Shown: positions 54,127 to 63,584, counted from the first letter of the stretch. The stretch: DNA of 64,000 bases from Arenibacter sp041392165 (GCA_041392165.1 JAWKMN010000001.1:186001-250000), one strand, 5' to 3'. The notes: generated from the sequence alone by a model not told the origin. Numbers and translations: made by a program.

Positions 54127-55982
54127 CTATTTCCGGCCTGTTTTTTTCTGTTCCTCGGCCTGTTCCATCATCTCGCGCATCTTTCTCTGGAACTTACTTT
54201 CCTTCTTGGGCTTCTTTTTATTTTCCTGTATCTGAGCATGGATCTTGTCCTCGTCCAAAATAAAATTCTTAATGGCCAACATAATAAAAATAGTGATCAA
54301 GTTAGACACAAAATAATACAAGCTCAATCCACTGGCATAGTTGTTAAAGAAGATCAACATCATCAAGGGCGATAAATACAAAATAAACTTCATATTGGGC
54401 ATTCCGGGCTGTGTCTGCATATTCTGCCCGGTAGTCATCAACATATAAAAGAAGATGGCGACCGAGGCCAAAATAGGAAACAAACTAACATGGTCCCCGT
54501 AAAACGGAATGGTAAAGGGCAGTTGTGCTATAGCATCATAGGAAGAAAGGTCATCTGCCCATAAAAACGATTTTTGTCTCAACGCAAAGGAAGTAGGAAA
54601 AAACATGAACAGGGCATAGAAAATCGGCATCTGCAATAATGCCGGTACACAACCGCTCATGGGACTTACCCCCGCCTTGTTGTACAATTTCATGGTTTCC
54701 TGCTGCTTTTTCATAGCATTGTCCTTAAACTTCTCGTTCAACTCTGTAATTTCGGGTTTCAAAACCTTCATCTTGGCTTGGGACAAATAGGACTTGTATG
54801 TCGCCGGGGACATGATGAGCCTTACCAATATGGTCATGACCACAATAGCGATACCATAGGGTAAAAAAGAACTCAAAAAGGTATATACCGGAGTAAAAAT
54901 ATATCTGTTGATCCATCCAAAAATACCCCAGCCAAATGGAATGGAATCCTCCAATCCCAGTTCCTTATACTGGGCCAAAACCTTCACATCTGTCGGGCCA
55001 TAGTACCAATTAAAATTATAGGCCAGCTCCCCACCTTGCAATTTCAAAGGTACCTCCGCAGCAAACTCCTTGGTAAACTGTTGGGTACGGCTTTCCTCTT
55101 CCACCAAATTTACAGAATTCAATTTGGCCGTTTCAAATTTATCGGTATAGGTAAGTATGGAACTGAAAAAATGCTGCCTATAAGAGATCCATTTTAGATC
55201 CACTTCAGATTCCTCATCCTCACTGCCTTCGGATAATTTACTTATTTTATCACCATCGTGGTTATAAGTAACCCTGGTATATCTATTTTCATATTGGATA
55301 CTTTTGGAATGGCGAATGGTCTTCACTTTCCAATCCAAATCTATAGGTCTTGAACTATTTAAGATGCCGTTTAAGCCCTGGGAGCGAACCGTAAAACCTA
55401 TCAGGTATTCGTTAGGTCTCATTTCATAACGGTATTCCAAAAACTTGTCCGATGCCACTTTGGCTTTCATGGAAAGCACCTGATTTCCATCAGATTTGGA
55501 AGAGTGGGCTCAAAATATAAGTCGTTGGTACTTAAAACCCTATTATCAGAAGTACTGAAATTGAGGGCAAAATTGGCATTGCCGTCTTTTATCAGATATA
55601 CCGGAACGGAATCATAGGTCACATAACCTTTCATCTTTGCTTCAATAATCTGTCCCCCTTTATTGCTTACTTCCAAATAGACCACATCGTTTTCCAATAC
55701 TGTGGTGCCCTCCTTAGGGGCCATGTAACCAAAGGCACCAATTGCGTTTTTGTAGCCTGCCACGGCCATTGAATCCTGTAAGTTGACCGTTTTGGGTTGG
55801 GCAATCCCTTCTTTGGCAGCATTGGCCTTTTGCATTTCAGCGGCCTTCAGCTGCTCTTGTTTTGCCTTCTGTGCTTCCAGCTCTTCCGGTGTTGGCTGGT
55901 TTTGCCAAAACATAAAAATAAGAATACCAAAAATCAGTACGAAACCGATTATGGTATTAATATCCAATTTCTTTTCCTCCAT
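54127..55982 (-). CDS. yidC: Membrane protein insertase YidC (frameshifted here)
   Basis: About 618 residues over two frames. The first (55982–55467) has the N-terminal helix (IIGFVLIFGILIFMFW), a charged linker and the start of the periplasmic domain. The second (to 54127) continues with the rest of that domain and the conserved core of five helices: LPYGIAIVVMTILVRLIMSP, then KDNAMKKQQETMKLYNKAG, the PMSGCVPALLQMPIFYALF helix and the ASGLSLYYFVSNL helix. A basic tail ends the protein. The break is at about 55497–55503; one more base turns TLPNLME into a frame reading KSDGNQVLSMKAKV. Essential, so sequence error is likely. Next to pyrG, the usual order. Confidence 0.92.
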
Positions 55983-56101
55983 CTACAATTTAATTTAAAA
56001 TACTATCGGTAGGGATACAGACAACATCTACTTTCCCAACGGTTTGAATAAGCTTGCAAATATATGCCCAATTAGGCTATATATGTCAAACTGGCATTTG
56101 T

Positions 56102-57727
56102 TTATTGCTTTCCTTCCTTCTGGTGCTTTAAAGCGGCTTTAATAAATCCAACGAACAACGGGTGCGGATTGTCTACCGTACTCTTGTATTCGGGGTGATA
56201 TTGAACCCCAATAAACCAAGGGTGGGCAGGAACCTCCACTATTTCCACCAATCCGGTTTCATTGTTTACACCGGAAGCAACCAGTCCGGCCTCCTCCAAT
56301 TGTTTCTTATAATTGTTGTTAAACTCATAACGGTGGCGGTGGCGCTCGGAAATTTCGGAAGCCCCATGATAGACTTTTTGTACCAGACTGCCCTTTTCCA
56401 AATGACAGTCCCAGGCTCCCAATCGCATGGTGCCTCCCTTGTTGACAATATTCTTCTGTTCCTCCATAATACTGATTACGGGGTCGGAGGTGTTTTCGTC
56501 CATCTCGGTGGAATTGGCCTTCTTAAGGTCAAGTACATTTCTGGAATATTCTATTACGGCCATTTGCATCCCCAAACAGATGCCCAAAAATGGTATCTTA
56601 TTTTCGCGGGCAAATTGCACCGCCTTAATTTTCCCTTCTATTCCCCTTTCACCAAAACCTGGCGCTACCAATATTCCGTCAAGACCTTGCATTTTCTTTT
56701 CGATATTTTTGGCGGAAAGATGTTCGGAATGGATAGATTTCACCTTTACTTTTACATGGTTCACCGATCCGGCGTGTATAAAGGATTCCAAAATGGATTT
56801 ATAGGAATCCTGTAATTCCACATATTTTCCTATAAGGCCAACGGTAACTTCATTTTTTGGATTCTTGTGCCATTGTAAAAATTGGTTCCAATTGGTGAGA
56901 TCTGGAACTACGTTGTCCGGGAGTGCCAACTTTTTCAAGGTTACGGTATCCAATCCTTCCTGTTGCATTAGAATGGGCACATCATAAATTGTTGATGCAT
57001 CTATGGATTGTATTACCGCTTCCCTTTTTACGTTACAAAAAAGCGCTAATTTTTCTTTAAGATCATCCGGAATTTCGTGTTCCGTTCTACAAACCAAAAT
57101 ATCAGCCTTAATACCGCTTTCCATTAATGTTTTTACGGAATGTTGGGTAGGCTTGGTTTTTAATTCCCCGGCTGCAGAAAGATAGGGTACCAAGGTTAAA
57201 TGTATAACGATCCCATTATTATCGCCCAACTCCCATAACAGTTGCCGTACAGCTTCTATATATGGCAAAGATTCTATATCCCCAACAGTGCCCCCAATTT
57301 CGGTAATGACAATATCATAATCCCCACTTTTTCCCAATATTTGGATCCGTTCCTTTATTTCATTGGTAATATGGGGTACTACCTGTACCGTTTTTCCCAA
57401 AAATTCACCCCTGCGTTCCTTTTCTATAACGCTTTGGTAGATTCTACCTGTGGTAACATTATTTGCCTGGGAGGTCCTAACATTCAAAAAACGCTCATAA
57501 TGACCCAAGTCCAGATCGGTCTCGGCCCCATCATCGGTAACATAACATTCGCCATGCTCATAGGGATTTAAAGTTCCCGGATCAACATTTATATAAGGGT
57601 CCAGTTTTTGGATAGTAGTTCTATAACCTCTAGCCTGTAATAATTTGGCAAGAGAGGCTGCTATTATCCCTTTTCCGAGGGATGAAGTAACCCCACCGGT
57701 TACAAAAATATATTTAGTCTGCGACAT
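56102..57727 (-). CDS. pyrG: CTP synthase
   Basis: 541 residues. It aminates UTP to CTP with glutamine. The N-terminal synthase domain begins IFVTGGVTSSLGKGIIAASL (P-loop) with LDPYINVDPGTLNPYEHGECYVTDDGAETDLDLGHYERF; the C-terminal class I amidotransferase has LGICLGMQMAVIEY (nucleophile Cys) and HPEYKS (catalytic His and Glu). Full length and intact. Co-directional with yidC, 119 bases upstream of it. Confidence 0.97.
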   Translation of the reverse strand: MSQTKYIFVTGGVTSSLGKGIIAASLAKLLQARGYRTTIQKLDPYINVDPGTLNPYEHGECYVTDDGAETDLDLGHYERFLNVRTSQANNVTTGRIYQSVIEKERRGEFLGKTVQVVPHITNEIKERIQILGKSGDYDIVITEIGGTVGDIESLPYIEAVRQLLWELGDNNGIVIHLTLVPYLSAAGELKTKPTQHSVKTLMESGIKADILVCRTEHEIPDDLKEKLALFCNVKREAVIQSIDASTIYDVPILMQQEGLDTVTLKKLALPDNVVPDLTNWNQFLQWHKNPKNEVTVGLIGKYVELQDSYKSILESFIHAGSVNHVKVKVKSIHSEHLSAKNIEKKMQGLDGILVAPGFGERGIEGKIKAVQFARENKIPFLGICLGMQMAVIEYSRNVLDLKKANSTEMDENTSDPVISIMEEQKNIVNKGGTMRLGAWDCHLEKGSLVQKVYHGASEISERHRHRYEFNNNYKKQLEEAGLVASGVNNETGLVEIVEVPAHPWFIGVQYHPEYKSTVDNPHPLFVGFIKAALKHQKEGKQ

Positions 57728-57756
57728 GAAGCGTTAGGTTGAATTCGTAACGCGAG

Positions 57757-57764
57757 CAAAAATA
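57757..57764 (-). promoter_or_regulatory. -7 box upstream of pyrG
   Basis: TATTTTTG on the minus strand fits TAnnTTTG and lies 30 bases before the pyrG ATG. No clear -33 element at the expected distance. Confidence 0.4.
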
Positions 57765-57790
57765 CGAATTGCTATAACAATTCACTGTTA

Positions 57791-58024
57791 TTATTGGGGA
57801 AAATCTTTTTGAATTTTTCTAATTACCCCCTCAAGTCCATTTATTTTAATTTCCAGCATGGCCCTTAACAAATTTCCCAGCTTTCCCTTTGGAAAACCGT
57901 TTTGTTGAAACCACACCAAATAAGGTTCGGGCAATTCCACTAAATAGCTTCCCTTAAATTTGCCAAACGGCATTTTATAATGTGCCAATTCTATCAATTG
58001 TCTCTTGTCCGGAACTACATTCAT
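57791..58024 (-). CDS. DUF3820 family small protein
   Basis: About 77 residues. The motif MPFGKFKG…LPEPYLVWFQQNGFPKGKLG is diagnostic of DUF3820, sometimes labelled a putative quorum-sensing-regulated virulence factor; a real function is not established. I choose the ATG at 58024 (MNVVPDKRQLIEL) rather than 58051, since family members start near there. Confidence 0.85.
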   Translation of the reverse strand: MNVVPDKRQLIELAHYKMPFGKFKGSYLVELPEPYLVWFQQNGFPKGKLGNLLRAMLEIKINGLEGVIRKIQKDFPQ

Positions 58025-58322
58025 ACTAAAAAGTCTACCCAAAGGTACCATACATTAGGAATGCTTCCCAATTTTTTGAATAAAATATATTTCTAGAATA
58101 GCCCCAATGTCCTGTAATCTTAGTTCGTCAGCAACATTTTATTTGGAAATTTCCTGTTTTTTAGACAAATCGCCTATCTTTATACACGTACAATTTACGT
58201 TTATAATAATTTGCAATGGTACGTCCAATAAGATATAAAATACCTTTAGGGCATGGGAATGGACCAATTTTGGTTTCTTTATAGGACAGGCAAATACATA
58301 AGGTATTGCAATAGTACCAACA

Positions 58323-58421
58323 GTAAAATACCTCGGGGCAAGTCCACGAGGCATTGAAAGAAGATTCAAGTTTGATTTCGACACAAGTGTCGGAGCATTT
58401 AAATCTCGGTTATCGAGTAAA
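58323..58421 (+). repeat. Structured dispersed repeat A, copy 3
   Basis: The third copy, ending 16 bases before the ATG of the sugar isomerase gene and in the same orientation to it as copy 2 is to the propeller gene. The middle hairpin reads CGACACAAGTGTCG where copies 1 and 2 read CGACGCAAGCGTCG: a G-C pair replaced by A-T on both sides. The other changes in stems are G·T wobbles. Confidence 0.9.
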
Positions 58422-58437
58422 AAGTAAATTTGAACAG

Positions 58438-59307
58438 ATGAAACGAAGAACATTTATAGGAACATCAGCAGTAGCATCGGTTGGTATGCTGGCCTGCAAA
58501 ACCGGAAATGCAATGGAACCGAACAAAAAGGAAACAACAAAATTAAAAAACAACATTAACCACAGTGTTTGCTATTGGTGTTATGGTAATATCCCATTGG
58601 AGGATTTTCTAAAGTCCTTACATAAATTGGGCATAAAAAATATAGACCTTATCGGCCCTAAGGACTGGCCATTGCTTAAAAAATACAATATTACTTCCTC
58701 CATGTGCAATGGGGCGGAAATAAGCCTTACGGAAGGGTGGAACGACCTTAAATATCACGAAACCTTGATTAAAAATTACACGGAGATGATTCCTAAGGTG
58801 GCAGCGGCCGGTTACACCAATCTTATCTGTTTTAGTGGAAATAGAAGGGGAATGGATGATACCGTTGGACTTCAAAACTGTGTAGATGGGTTAAAGAGGA
58901 TAATGCCGCTGGCCGAAAAACACGGAGTGGTAATACAAATGGAGCTATTAAATTCCAAAGTTGACCACGAAGATTATATGTGCGATCATACCGAATGGGG
59001 CGTTCAATTGTGCAAAAAATTGGGATCCGACAATTTCAAACTGCTTTATGATATTTATCATATGCAGATAATGGAGGGCGATATTATTAGGAATATTCAA
59101 GACTATCATTCCTATTTCGGACATTATCATACCGGTGGCAATCCTGGACGAAATGAAATAAACCAAACCCAGGAATTGTATTATCCGGCAATAATGAAGG
59201 CCATTTTGGCCACAGGTTATAAAGGATATGTAGCCCAGGAATTTATCCCGACCTGGGACGATAAACTGGCCGCTCTAAAAGAGGGAGTAACCATATGCGA
59301 CGTATAG
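58438..59307 (+). CDS. Sugar phosphate isomerase/epimerase-like TIM barrel, exported (hydroxypyruvate isomerase type)
   Basis: About 289 residues. A twin-arginine signal (KRRTFIGTSAVASVGMLAC) with a possible lipoprotein Cys sends it to the periplasm. The xylose isomerase-like barrel shows metal/catalytic acids in VVIQMELLNSKVDHEDYM, LLYDIYHMQIMEGD and FGHYHTGGNPGRNE, then GYVAQEFIP, closest to the hydroxypyruvate isomerase branch. The ATG at 58438 is chosen because the longer ORF start (58354) lies inside repeat A. The substrate is unknown. Confidence 0.88.
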   Translation: MKRRTFIGTSAVASVGMLACKTGNAMEPNKKETTKLKNNINHSVCYWCYGNIPLEDFLKSLHKLGIKNIDLIGPKDWPLLKKYNITSSMCNGAEISLTEGWNDLKYHETLIKNYTEMIPKVAAAGYTNLICFSGNRRGMDDTVGLQNCVDGLKRIMPLAEKHGVVIQMELLNSKVDHEDYMCDHTEWGVQLCKKLGSDNFKLLYDIYHMQIMEGDIIRNIQDYHSYFGHYHTGGNPGRNEINQTQELYYPAIMKAILATGYKGYVAQEFIPTWDDKLAALKEGVTICDV

Positions 59308-59600
59308 TGGACACTAAGGGCGAGATGCCGTACATGGGAACAATGGCTTGTGCCGAAAGTTAAAGGTTCAGGTTGTGAAAAGGAGCAATAGGAATTGAGA
59401 AATTAGATTTAGGAAACCGGACTAAAGACCTAAGTTGTCCATGGTATTGGCATAGTGTTCCCTTCCCTAGATAAGCCGGTCCTGCGATTTCCACGGAAGG
59501 ATTCGGTGGAAAGTTCCGCAGGTGAACCAATGAGAAGCAGGATTGCATTGAGAAGTAGGCATATTCAGGAGTAAGGCGATTTTTTGTTCTAATCTTGACA
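59308..59600. other. Gap between the isomerase and the insertion sequence
   Basis: No real gene is seen; ORFs on the minus strand here have no family and unlikely composition. The left limit of the insertion sequence lies somewhere near 59600. Confidence 0.45.
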
Positions 59601-59607
59601 TAATTAT

Positions 59608-59639
59608 ATCCCGGGCAATTGATATTCCCGGGATTTTTT
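59608..59639 (+). terminator. Inward-facing terminator at the left end of the insertion sequence
   Basis: ATCCCGGG (59608–59615) and CCCGGGAT (59627–59634), followed by TTTTTT on the plus strand. It stops transcription entering the element from the left. Confidence 0.8.
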
Positions 59640-59737
59640 ATGTTTCCGTACCGGAACCATTTGCGTTCCTGATTTTTCAACGGTTTTTTTGATGTCCGGG
59701 CATACCTTTTCCATGGGGCTTTCGGATGTCGTTGCAC

Positions 59738-61102
59738 TTATGCCGCTTTTTCCAGTCCCATGGCCGACATGCGCCTGCCGATCTCCAGTGCGTTGCCCGT
59801 ATGGATGCCGAAGAATATCCACAGGACCTCGGTCTTCTTGGTGCGCGCCCTTATCCTTTTAAGGTGGTAGTGCTCCTTGTCCTTGCCAAAACTGCCCTCC
59901 AGACGGCTCGCCCGTTCTTTGGTAATGGCACCGGCCAGCTTGCTCCGTTGCTTTTCGTGCCTGCCGGCCCTGCCCTTTCTTTTGAAATCGGTGCGGATAC
60001 CGTACTTGGTGGCGAACCTCCGGTTATTGTTGGTAGCATAGATGGCATCGGCACCGGCCAGCTTGGTCCTGGTCTTGGTGAGCCTTTGGGCCGCAAAGAT
60101 GGTATCGATAAAACGGTTGCCCTCGTGGAAGGCGTCGAAGCTCAGGTGCTCGATAAAGCTGATCCCGCCCACTTGGAGCTTATTGACCTTGGCCCCGAAT
60201 TCCACGGCCTTGGTTTCCTTGCCCCTTACGATGGGCCTGATGTAGGGGCGGTCCATGCTCACGATACGGTCCTTCGGCCTTTCTCCTTTGTGGAAATAGG
60301 CGTGCTGTTGGGCCAGCACCTTTTTGGCCGTCGCCCTTCTGCGATATTGGTCCTTGGCCATCGCTACCGTGTGCCGCGCCTCCAACCGGTCCACCTCGCG
60401 GCCCAACTTCTCCAATAACAGGAGCAAGGCCCGGGTCAGCGCCCTTTTCTTCTTCTTGGTCTTCCTGCGCATCTTGCTGTAGGACACGTAGCGTTTTTTC
60501 CATTTCAGGTACTTGCTGCGCGGCAAGGGTTCGCCCGTTTTTTTACAAAGGCCCATCAACAGGTCATGGATCCAGTCCACCGCCTCCCACAGCAGCTTGA
60601 TGTTGGTAGGGTACCGCAGATGGCTCTCGTAACAGGTGGCGTCCATGGTGATTGAGCCACTGTCCCCGATATAGGGCGACCAGTAGCTATAGAACGCCTC
60701 CTGCGCCCCATCCATGTCCAGCTTTCCGGCCAGTTCGCAGCGGACCTCGCCGACCATCTTGAAATTGGACAGCCGTCCGGTGCCCAGATAGATCCCGCAA
60801 AAGAACTGCCAGTCCAGGTTCCCGTTCAGGTGCTCGATGAGCTTGCGGTCGGAAAGGCCAGAGTAGTTCTTCAGGAACATCAGGGCCAGCTTGCCCTTGG
60901 GGGAGAAAATGGCGGAAGGGCCTTTTTTGGCCTCCTTCAGGCCGAAGGCCCCTACCAGTTCGTCCCAGGGGACGGCCGAATAGATCTTGCCCAGGTCCCC
61001 TTCCAAAAAACGGGCGTAAAAGACATCGAACTGCTCTTCTTGCGAAGAGAATGAAAAACAATGCTGGAAATCGTGGATTCTTCGTATCTTGGTCATAGAC
61101 AT
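59738..61102 (-). CDS. DDE transposase, IS5/IS1182-like
   Basis: 454 residues. An N-terminal domain (about 20–125: FSPKGKLALMFLKNYSGLSDRKLIEHLNGNLDW, a DUF772-type pattern) precedes the DDE catalytic core: first Asp in SITMDATCYESHL (about 170), second in LAGADAIYATNNNRRF (about 365) and the Glu in ASRLEGSFGKDKEHYHL (about 410). A Lys/Arg-rich insert (about 205–265) is unusual in length. Codons are strongly GC-ending, unlike all neighbours, so it was acquired recently. Intact, so the element may be active. Confidence 0.9.
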   Translation of the reverse strand: MSMTKIRRIHDFQHCFSFSSQEEQFDVFYARFLEGDLGKIYSAVPWDELVGAFGLKEAKKGPSAIFSPKGKLALMFLKNYSGLSDRKLIEHLNGNLDWQFFCGIYLGTGRLSNFKMVGEVRCELAGKLDMDGAQEAFYSYWSPYIGDSGSITMDATCYESHLRYPTNIKLLWEAVDWIHDLLMGLCKKTGEPLPRSKYLKWKKRYVSYSKMRRKTKKKKRALTRALLLLLEKLGREVDRLEARHTVAMAKDQYRRRATAKKVLAQQHAYFHKGERPKDRIVSMDRPYIRPIVRGKETKAVEFGAKVNKLQVGGISFIEHLSFDAFHEGNRFIDTIFAAQRLTKTRTKLAGADAIYATNNNRRFATKYGIRTDFKRKGRAGRHEKQRSKLAGAITKERASRLEGSFGKDKEHYHLKRIRARTKKTEVLWIFFGIHTGNALEIGRRMSAMGLEKAA

Positions 61103-61108
61103 TAAGAT

Positions 61109-61151
61109 AAAAACCCCGTTTTTCGAGCTGGATACTCATTTTCGGGGTTTT
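61109..61151 (-). terminator. Inward-facing terminator at the right end of the insertion sequence
   Basis: AAAACCCCG and CGGGGTTTT form a 9-bp stem with a long loop; on the minus strand it is followed by TTTTTAT just before the transposase start. It should block read-through into the transposase gene. Confidence 0.75.
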
Positions 61152-61274
61152 ATTATACCTTAATATACGAATTAATTACTTGATATACAAGTAATTAAAC
61201 TACTTCTGAATACGCCTAAATAGGTGCTTATAGTGGCAGGCCTCAGTTATAAAACAGCGGCATTGCAAAGCTTT

Positions 61275-62402
61275 CTATGGCTCCCTTAATATTTTTCGTA
61301 AGGCTATTTCATAGGCCAGGGCATATTCCATCATCCCCAAATCCGTAGGATGGGTACCATCTACAAAACTTTCCATGGACAGATTAAGTTCTTCCTTGGT
61401 CAATAAGTGAATGTCCCTTACCCCTTCGGATTGTAATTGGGCAAAGGCCTCCTTGGCAACTCTATTTAAGTCCGTGTAGGTTTTGAAACGATCGGCATCC
61501 ACGGCCCCATCGGAATATCCGTCGTGTTCCACCAACAAAATTGGGGTAGCGGGACGCCTTGCCCTAATCTGTCCTATAGCAGAAATAATAAGCTGCCGTA
61601 CTTTGTTCAACGAACGGTCCTTATTGGGCCCCAAATTTGGCAAACAATCCAGCACAAAGATTTTAGCATCAATTTCCGTAATAAAATTGATTACCTCCTC
61701 TTCCAGTCTTCCATTTCCAGAAAATGCCAAATTTATTAGGGGCCTATCCAATTTTCTCTCTAAAATGGATGTCCATGCCATTCCAGGGCGCGAAGCGCAG
61801 GCTCCTTGTGCTATAGAAGTACCATAGACCACTATTGGTTTCTCCGATCTTAAAGGCAAAGGTTCCAAAACCGCATCTTTCGGCACACCAATTTCCAACC
61901 ATTCCACCTCATTGTACAAGGGCAGGAACAACTGGTACTCCCTTCCCTTATCATTGTATTTTTCTCTTGGATCAATATTGGAATATTGGTAACTAATGGT
62001 ATCTGCAAAGGAATATTTTCCTCTATACCATCTCCAATCCCCATCACCGGTCTTGGCATAGAGATCCACCCCGCTTACTCCGGTTGCCGGCATATGGGGC
62101 ATGGCATGGTTTCCTTTTACCTTGTAGCGCACCCTAATGGATTTTGCATCGCTCCTAAACCTTAGGGAGAGCCCTGCAGCATGTTTGGACAGGTTCCAGA
62201 CCGCTTCACGGACAACACCTTCGGCCGGCTTCGGCAAACGGTGATACATAGCTGCCCCCTGACCGGGCCAAGCCTGGCCTTCAACGACCAAAAAATTATT
62301 CTCTGCGGGATTCCACCAGGAAATAGCAGTGCTTTCTTGGGCCATTGAAAATTGAAATAATAATACGATGGCCCATAAACTTAAAATCGACTTTTTTTCC
62401 AT
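61275..62402 (-). CDS. Secreted SGNH/GDSL hydrolase (carbohydrate esterase-like)
   Basis: 375 residues. Sec signal peptide (SILSLWAIVLLFQFSMAQ), an N-terminal jelly roll (about 30–185, with VRYKVKGNHAMPHMPATG and SGVDLYAKTGDGDWRWYRG) and a C-terminal SGNH domain: block I VVYGTSIAQGACASRPGM (nucleophile Ser near 195), block II LAFSGNGRLE, block III region ILLVEHDGYSDG and block V FVDGTHPTDLG with the catalytic Asp and His. This two-domain type often removes acetyl groups from polysaccharides. Stands next to the insertion sequence but has native composition. Confidence 0.9.
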   Translation of the reverse strand: MEKKSILSLWAIVLLFQFSMAQESTAISWWNPAENNFLVVEGQAWPGQGAAMYHRLPKPAEGVVREAVWNLSKHAAGLSLRFRSDAKSIRVRYKVKGNHAMPHMPATGVSGVDLYAKTGDGDWRWYRGKYSFADTISYQYSNIDPREKYNDKGREYQLFLPLYNEVEWLEIGVPKDAVLEPLPLRSEKPIVVYGTSIAQGACASRPGMAWTSILERKLDRPLINLAFSGNGRLEEEVINFITEIDAKIFVLDCLPNLGPNKDRSLNKVRQLIISAIGQIRARRPATPILLVEHDGYSDGAVDADRFKTYTDLNRVAKEAFAQLQSEGVRDIHLLTKEELNLSMESFVDGTHPTDLGMMEYALAYEIALRKILREP

Positions 62403-62987
62403 TTCTACTTGTACTTCACTTTTTATTATAATTGGTATCCACAGCTCTTCTTCCGAACGGGGATAGTTGTTTCCTGTACCTATGGCCCATAAATTCAGAT
62501 GTTCCCTGGAATCCCATTGATAAGGTGATCCTGACGATCATGCCCAAAATGTAATGCATTGTACTCGAAAAGGCACTGGACAATCCCCTATACAAAAAAA
62601 CGGCATCCCAACCTCCGGTCTAAGGTATGCAACCCCATTGCCCCAGGTATGCTTTAATCCACTAAAGATTATTTTAAACTTTAAATATAGGCACATGGTG
62701 GATAATAAAGAAGAATTTTAGGGAAGTATACGCGCTTATAGCATTTATACCATAAAAATTATTGCTTTCCAAGGTTCAATTACAAACCCTTTGGTATGCA
62801 TATCATGCTGTTGTACCGTTTACAGTGCTGGGTTTGGTATATGGCCGACGAATTGTACACAAAGGCCGATAATTAAATTAGGTATACCAAAGCGAACCAA
62901 AAGTTCAAACCAACCTTTCGGTCGGTTTGTTATTTATCTGCTTACAAATGGGCATAAACCAAAAAAGGGTTAAAAGTAAAATATGGT
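62403..62987. other. Intergenic region without recognised genes
   Basis: 585 bases. Short ORFs in it show no family. At 62908–62935 a hairpin (AACC-ACC / GGT-GGTT, one mismatch) followed by a T-rich stretch looks like a plus-strand terminator, though no plus-strand gene precedes it. Confidence 0.45.
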
Positions 62988-63437
62988 TTAATTCACGGAA
63001 ATTAAGGAAACCTCAAAAATAAGTACAGAACCCCCGGGGATTCCATTATAATCCCTGTTACCGTATCCTAAATGGGCGGGCACCAAAAGTATTCCGCTTC
63101 CTCCTTCCTTAAAATAAGTAATCCCCTCCGTCCAACCGGCTATAACTTGGTTTAAACCAAAAGTTATCCCCTCCGCATCACTTTGATCGAAGACCGATCC
63201 ATTGAGAAAATATCCTTTATAGGCCACCGTTACATTGGAACTAGCCACTGCCTGCGTTCCTGTACCTTCTTCTTCGATTACGTAAAACAGTCCTGAACTG
63301 CTTCGAACGGCACTTAAACTGTTATTCTCAATATAGGCCTGGATATCGGCCTCGTTTTTGGCAACATAATCAATATTTTTATCGTTATCACAAGAAATGA
63401 AAAGCACCAGGGCCAGGACAATAAGTATATTCTTCAT
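62988..63437 (-). CDS. FKBP-type peptidyl-prolyl isomerase lipoprotein
   Basis: 149 residues. Lipoprotein signal LIVLALVLFISCDN (Cys near 16), then a short helical linker and an FKBP domain (about 60–149): VTVAYKGYFLNGSVFDQSD, GLNQVIAGWTEGITYFKEGG, LVPAHLGYGNRDYNGIPGGSVLIFEVSLI. The Tyr, Asp, Val-Ile, Trp and Tyr positions of the FKBP pocket are present. A periplasmic foldase, common in Bacteroidota near gliding or secretion genes, but no such genes are in view. Confidence 0.93.
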   Translation of the reverse strand: MKNILIVLALVLFISCDNDKNIDYVAKNEADIQAYIENNSLSAVRSSSGLFYVIEEEGTGTQAVASSNVTVAYKGYFLNGSVFDQSDAEGITFGLNQVIAGWTEGITYFKEGGSGILLVPAHLGYGNRDYNGIPGGSVLIFEVSLISVN

Positions 63438-63584
63438 AAATTATTTTTTTAAGTGCCGAATATAGCAAAATACCCAAGACCACCTATGGCCATAATACCA
63501 AAAAGTTTATAATATTTAAAAACAAAAAACACCCTTAAAACCTTAATGAAAAGTCTTTAAGGGTGTTCCAAATAATAGAACTCA

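Larger units (their letters stand above)
59600..61155 (-). mobile_element. GC-rich DDE insertion sequence with terminators at both ends
   Basis: One transposase gene bounded by two hairpins. The left hairpin ATCCCGGG…CCCGGGAT (59608–59634) is followed by T on the plus strand; the right one AAAACCCCG…CGGGGTTTT (61110–61151) has T runs reading inward on the minus strand. The composition is much GC-richer than the flanks. I could not define exact terminal inverted repeats or a target duplication, so the limits are approximate. Confidence 0.75.

Noticed and set aside
58354..58437. Longer start for the TIM-barrel isomerase, adding 28 residues
   Set aside because: These codons are repeat A read as protein; the ATG at 58438 begins a proper twin-arginine signal.
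59360..59737. 125-codon ORF on the minus strand next to the insertion sequence
   Set aside because: No family, unusual composition (many Pro, Arg and Lys without domain pattern) and overlap with the IS left-end hairpin; most likely chance.
60180..61139. Overlapping ORFs in the other frames of the transposase gene
   Set aside because: High GC leaves few stops in any frame; only the 454-residue frame has DDE motifs.
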